Source: Klebsiella pneumoniae (GTDB lineage Bacteria; Pseudomonadota; Gammaproteobacteria; Ga0077536). Taken from it: a DNA stretch of 6,302 nucleotides. Below are positions 5,993 through 6,302 of the stretch, in pieces. Both the position numbers and the translations under genes were made by a program. The notes below the pieces were generated by a model that was given only the letters and a program-made list of their open reading frames with translations, had not been told where the DNA came from and did no database searches. Numbering within the stretch: position 1 is the stretch's first letter; every line of letters starts with the position of its first letter. The stretch spans positions 1 to 6,302 of the forward strand of contig CAMCBY010000260.1 of NCBI GenBank assembly GCA_945873015.1. Direction: 5' to 3'.

Positions 5993-5999
5993 GCCCGCC

Positions 6000-6077
6000 A
6001 GGAGCGAATGAATTCACACGTTCATGGCGAGGCTGGACTCGGTGGCTGGACATGAATGTGCGAATGAATTCGCACCT
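6000..6077. repeat. REP-like inverted doublet
   Basis: Two 27-base arms, 6000-6026 and 6051-6077, are inverted copies of each other (22 of 27 positions match), separated by 24 bases containing GGCTGGA twice. Each arm has its own palindrome. The right one is near-perfect: GTGCGAAT-GA-ATTCGCAC (6058-6075), 8 bp each side. The left one is degenerate: GAGCGAAT-GA-ATTCACAC (6002-6019). Extragenic palindromes with a GCGAATTCATTCGC core preceded by TAGG are widespread in Pseudomonas- and Xanthomonas-like genomes. Their placement as inverted pairs just after genes is the REP/BIME or REPIN arrangement. It starts 8 bases after the hexapeptide gene's stop and may protect or end its mRNA. No RAYT transposase is in the window. 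Confidence 0.7.
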
Positions 6078-6163
6078 ACCGGAGAGCACCTTCACGGCCT
6101 TGTCCATTGATCTTCCCGATCATTCGCGGCACTCTTGCCGCTGCCTCACTGGACCGGAAATTC

Positions 6164-6302
6164 ATGCGCTTACATTCATCGCGCCGCCGCGCGGCGGTGG
6201 CGCTCGCGATGCTGTTGCTGACCCTGTGCGGCGTATCGACACAGGCCGCAAGTTCGACGCCGCCGGCGCCCGTCAGCATGCCGATATTCGGCTGGGTGGA
6301 GT
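6164..6302 (+). CDS. Secreted RimB/'ATP-dependent zinc protease'-like protein, N-terminal fragment
   Basis: Only the first 46 codons are in the window; the frame is open to the end. The start MRLHSSRRRAAVALAMLLLT is a strongly basic N-region followed by a hydrophobic core, and GVSTQAAS (23-30) provides a signal peptidase site. The mature protein begins with a Pro/Ser-rich stretch and then MPIFGWVE (39-46). 'GW-x-E' directly after a short leader is how the retropepsin-like family PF05618 begins (proteins named RimB or ATP-dependent zinc protease, usually continuing W-V-x-L-P and then a K-x-D-T-G-A aspartic-protease motif). That motif would lie beyond the window, so the family call is a moderate inference from a few residues. 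ATG 6164 is preferred because it gives a clean signal peptide; the frame is also open upstream. The upstream GGAAA is a weak ribosome binding site. Confidence 0.55.
   Translation, partial: MRLHSSRRRAAVALAMLLLTLCGVSTQAASSTPPAPVSMPIFGWVE

Noticed and set aside
6031..6042. GGCTGGACTCGG shared with positions 84-95 as a dispersed repeat
   Set aside because: It is only 12 identical bases, one copy is inside coding sequence, and there is no flanking similarity; it is too short to call a repeat.

Overview
The window is GC-rich and densely coding, and it looks like a chromosomal segment of a gammaproteobacterium. The lineage call is an inference. It rests on a TonB-dependent receptor, a RimB-type retropepsin-like protein start, and a REP-like element built on GCGAATGAATTCGC, a motif type common in Pseudomonas/Xanthomonas-like genomes. 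I see no insertion sequences, CRISPR arrays or RNA genes.

Layout. The left half (1-3290) is all on the minus strand. In transcription order it holds a ZIP-family metal transporter (3290-2532), an alpha/beta-hydrolase-metacaspase fusion gene (2435-666), a small exported CxxC protein resembling DUF2946/'zinc chaperone' proteins (585-268), and the first 55 codons of a TonB-dependent receptor (165-1, running off the window). The right half (3438-6302) is all on the plus strand. It holds a PaaK-like acyl-CoA ligase (3438-4880), a double-length gamma-carbonic-anhydrase-like hexapeptide protein (4949-5992), a REP-like inverted pair (6000-6077), and the start of a secreted RimB/'ATP-dependent zinc protease'-like protein (6164-6302, running off the window). 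The two halves diverge from a 147-bp spacer (3291-3437) that carries an imperfect palindrome over a TATAAT box.

How the genes may work together. The ZIP permease, the CxxC/His exported protein and the TonB receptor suggest a metal (probably zinc) acquisition theme, with outer-membrane uptake, a periplasmic handler and an inner-membrane permease. The ligase and hexapeptide protein form a plausible two-gene unit: ANL ligases activate acids to acyl-CoA, and PaaY/CaiE-type hexapeptide proteins accompany such ligases in several CoA pathways. The metacaspase fusion sits inside the metal block without an obvious link to it.

Two points stand out. First, the hydrolase-metacaspase gene has a strong ribosome binding site and a convincing N-terminus, but an in-frame TAG at codon 35 separates the first strand and HGLGD motif from an otherwise intact 554-codon remainder with both catalytic centres preserved. 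Second, the hexapeptide protein is an internal duplication. Each half has lost a different one of the three zinc-binding histidines, so the two halves together could still build one composite metal site.
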